From Staphylococcus massiliensis CCUG 55927 (lineage in GTDB: Bacteria > Bacillota > Bacilli > Staphylococcales > Staphylococcaceae): a DNA stretch of 64,000 bases. Under the pieces are notes generated by a model, which was given only the letters and a program-made list of their open reading frames with translations, made no database searches and had not been told where the DNA came from. The translations under genes were made by a program, and so were the position numbers. Shown here in pieces: positions 63,219 to 64,000 of the stretch; position 1 is the stretch's first letter; each line of letters begins with the position of its first letter. The stretch spans positions 645,777-709,776 of the forward strand of contig NZ_JH815593.1 in assembly GCF_000298075.1 (NCBI RefSeq), written 5' to 3'.

Positions 63219-63383
63219 CTACTTTTTTTCCCACTTGAAAAGCCCTTTCGAAATAACGTCGTCCCAATGAACAACGGGAATTATATCGCTACGACCTTTT
63301 CTACTAAAGTTGATAAAGCAAGTGTACTTATTTTCCGGAAGCCCCACAAATCCTTGAGCAAAATAAATTAAGACTGAGACATC
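63219..63383 (-). pseudogene. Possible 3' gene fragment
   Basis: An open frame of 54 codons with no start codon ends at TAG (63219-63221) and includes INFSRKGRSDIIPVVHWDDV near its end. Its composition looks protein-like, but no family is recognised and no ribosome site precedes it. It lies in the 330-base gap between rsgA and the CYP152 gene and may be a relic of a gene lost here. It could also be chance. Confidence 0.3.
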
Positions 63384-63400
63384 TCACCATGCCTCAGCCT
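63371..63400. terminator. Bidirectional terminator after the CYP152 gene
   Basis: AGACTGAG and CTCAGCC-type arms (GACTGAGAC / GCCTCAGCC) form a stem with a mismatch, flanked by TTTTTT on the plus side and an AT-rich tail on the minus side. It ends the minus-strand CYP152 gene. Confidence 0.65.
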
Positions 63401-63436
63401 TTTTTAAGTTATATACGCTCATTTTCAAGTATGAAA

Positions 63437-64000
63437 TTATTTACGCGCAACACGTGGACGTACATTACTAATGATTGTACCGCTTGTTACGTTACCTGGT
63501 AATTTATCAAGCTTAACTGATAAATCTTGAGACGGTACATCAAATTCAATCTTATTCGCGAAATATTTCATTGTTTCTTCCATAATGATAACTGTGATCC
63601 ACTCACCAGCACATCTGTGGTTCGTATAGAAGTCACCGCCACCTTGTGGAATTAAGTCGAATGGGCTACCGTCCCAGTTATCAAAACGGTTAGGATTGAA
63701 TTGGTCTGGGTTTTCCCATAAATCTTCATCATGTGTCGTACCATAAACATCTAATGCTGTCATCATACCTGCAGGGATTTTGTAGCCGTCATATTCTAAA
63801 TCAACAGCTGCTCTACCTGGTAAGTATGGTACGAATGGGAAGATACGACGTACTTCTTGAGCGAATTTATACGCATAGTCTTCATTATTTTCAAGACGTA
63901 ATTTTTCTTTTTCTTGATCGAATTCGATTAATACTTTAACACCATAGCTGATGAAACGGTTGATTGCAGCTAATGGGCGCACAACGTTCATTAAGTCTAC
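63437..64000 (-). CDS. Fatty-acid peroxygenase, CYP152 family, 5' part cut off by window edge
   Basis: Heme-thiolate enzyme that uses hydrogen peroxide to hydroxylate or decarboxylate fatty acids. The visible 187 C-terminal residues include NVVRPLAAINRF (the conserved Arg-Pro that binds the substrate carboxylate), QEVRRIFPFVPYLPGRA, and the heme loop LIPQGGGDFYTNHRCAGEW with the cysteine ligand. It resembles Bacillus CypC and the Jeotgalicoccus OleT group. Whether it hydroxylates or decarboxylates needs the missing N-terminal His/Gln position. It occupies the slot of stp-pknB seen in S. aureus. Confidence 0.9.
   Translation of the reverse strand, partial: VDLMNVVRPLAAINRFISYGVKVLIEFDQEKEKLRLENNEDYAYKFAQEVRRIFPFVPYLPGRAAVDLEYDGYKIPAGMMTALDVYGTTHDEDLWENPDQFNPNRFDNWDGSPFDLIPQGGGDFYTNHRCAGEWITVIIMEETMKYFANKIEFDVPSQDLSVKLDKLPGNVTSGTIISNVRPRVARK

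Overview
The window is a stretch of low-GC Firmicute chromosome. Gene order and protein sequences closely match the Staphylococcus core between proS and rsgA, nearly all on the minus strand. It carries dxr inside the uppS-cdsA-dxr-rseP-proS cluster. Most staphylococci, including S. aureus, make isoprenoids by the mevalonate route and have no dxr here. Use of the MEP pathway is reported for the S. pseudintermedius/S. schleiferi group, so a staphylococcus of that type, or a close relative, is the best guess. No rRNA, tRNA, insertion sequence, prophage or CRISPR array was seen.

Layout from left to right. 1-21.5 kb is a conserved housekeeping block: proS (cut by the window edge), rseP, dxr, cdsA, uppS, frr, pyrH, tsf, rpsB, codY, hslU, hslV, xerC, trmFO, topA, dprA, sucD, sucC, then a plus-strand MazG-like gene, an unknown gene with a tiny coupled leader ORF, and rnhB. 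21.5-34.5 kb begins with rbgA and then holds an accessory block between rbgA and rplS: a plus-strand gtrA-yfhO-yfhO operon whose first yfhO is frameshifted; a peptidase C26-amino acid permease-PLP lyase operon; arsR-arsB-arsC; and a 41-bp tandem hairpin array. 34.5-51.2 kb is core again (rplS, trmD, rimM, rpsP, ffh, ylxM, ftsY, smc, rnc, acpP, fabG, fabD, plsX, fapR). It is interrupted between rpsP and ffh by a GNAT gene and a bacteriocin-type ABC exporter with an attenuator-like leader. 51.2-54.1 kb is a second variable patch: an M20 amidohydrolase broken by one stop codon, a 58-residue membrane protein, an Lrp-family regulator, and an array of eleven 40-bp hairpin repeats in two families. 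54.2-63.1 kb is recG, sdaAA, sdaAB, a structured intergenic stretch, fakA, an Asp23-family gene, divergent rpmB, thiN, rpe and rsgA. The right edge holds the 3' part of a CYP152 fatty-acid peroxygenase, at the place where stp-pknB is found in S. aureus.

The core genes cover translation (RpsB, EF-Ts, RRF, L19, S16, L28, ProRS, RimM, TrmD, RbgA, RsgA), protein targeting (Ffh, YlxM, FtsY), phospholipid and fatty-acid synthesis (FapR regulon, CdsA, FakA), isoprenoid carriers (Dxr, UppS), chromosome maintenance (SMC, TopA, XerC, RecG, DprA), global control (CodY) and proteolysis (HslUV, RseP). The most noteworthy features are the hairpin-repeat arrays, whose arms differ between families but keep their pairing; the attenuator-like leader of the ABC exporter; the frameshifted YfhO paralogue in a GtrA-YfhO cell-envelope glycosylation cluster; and the C26-permease-lyase operon, which may process gamma-glutamyl amino acids.
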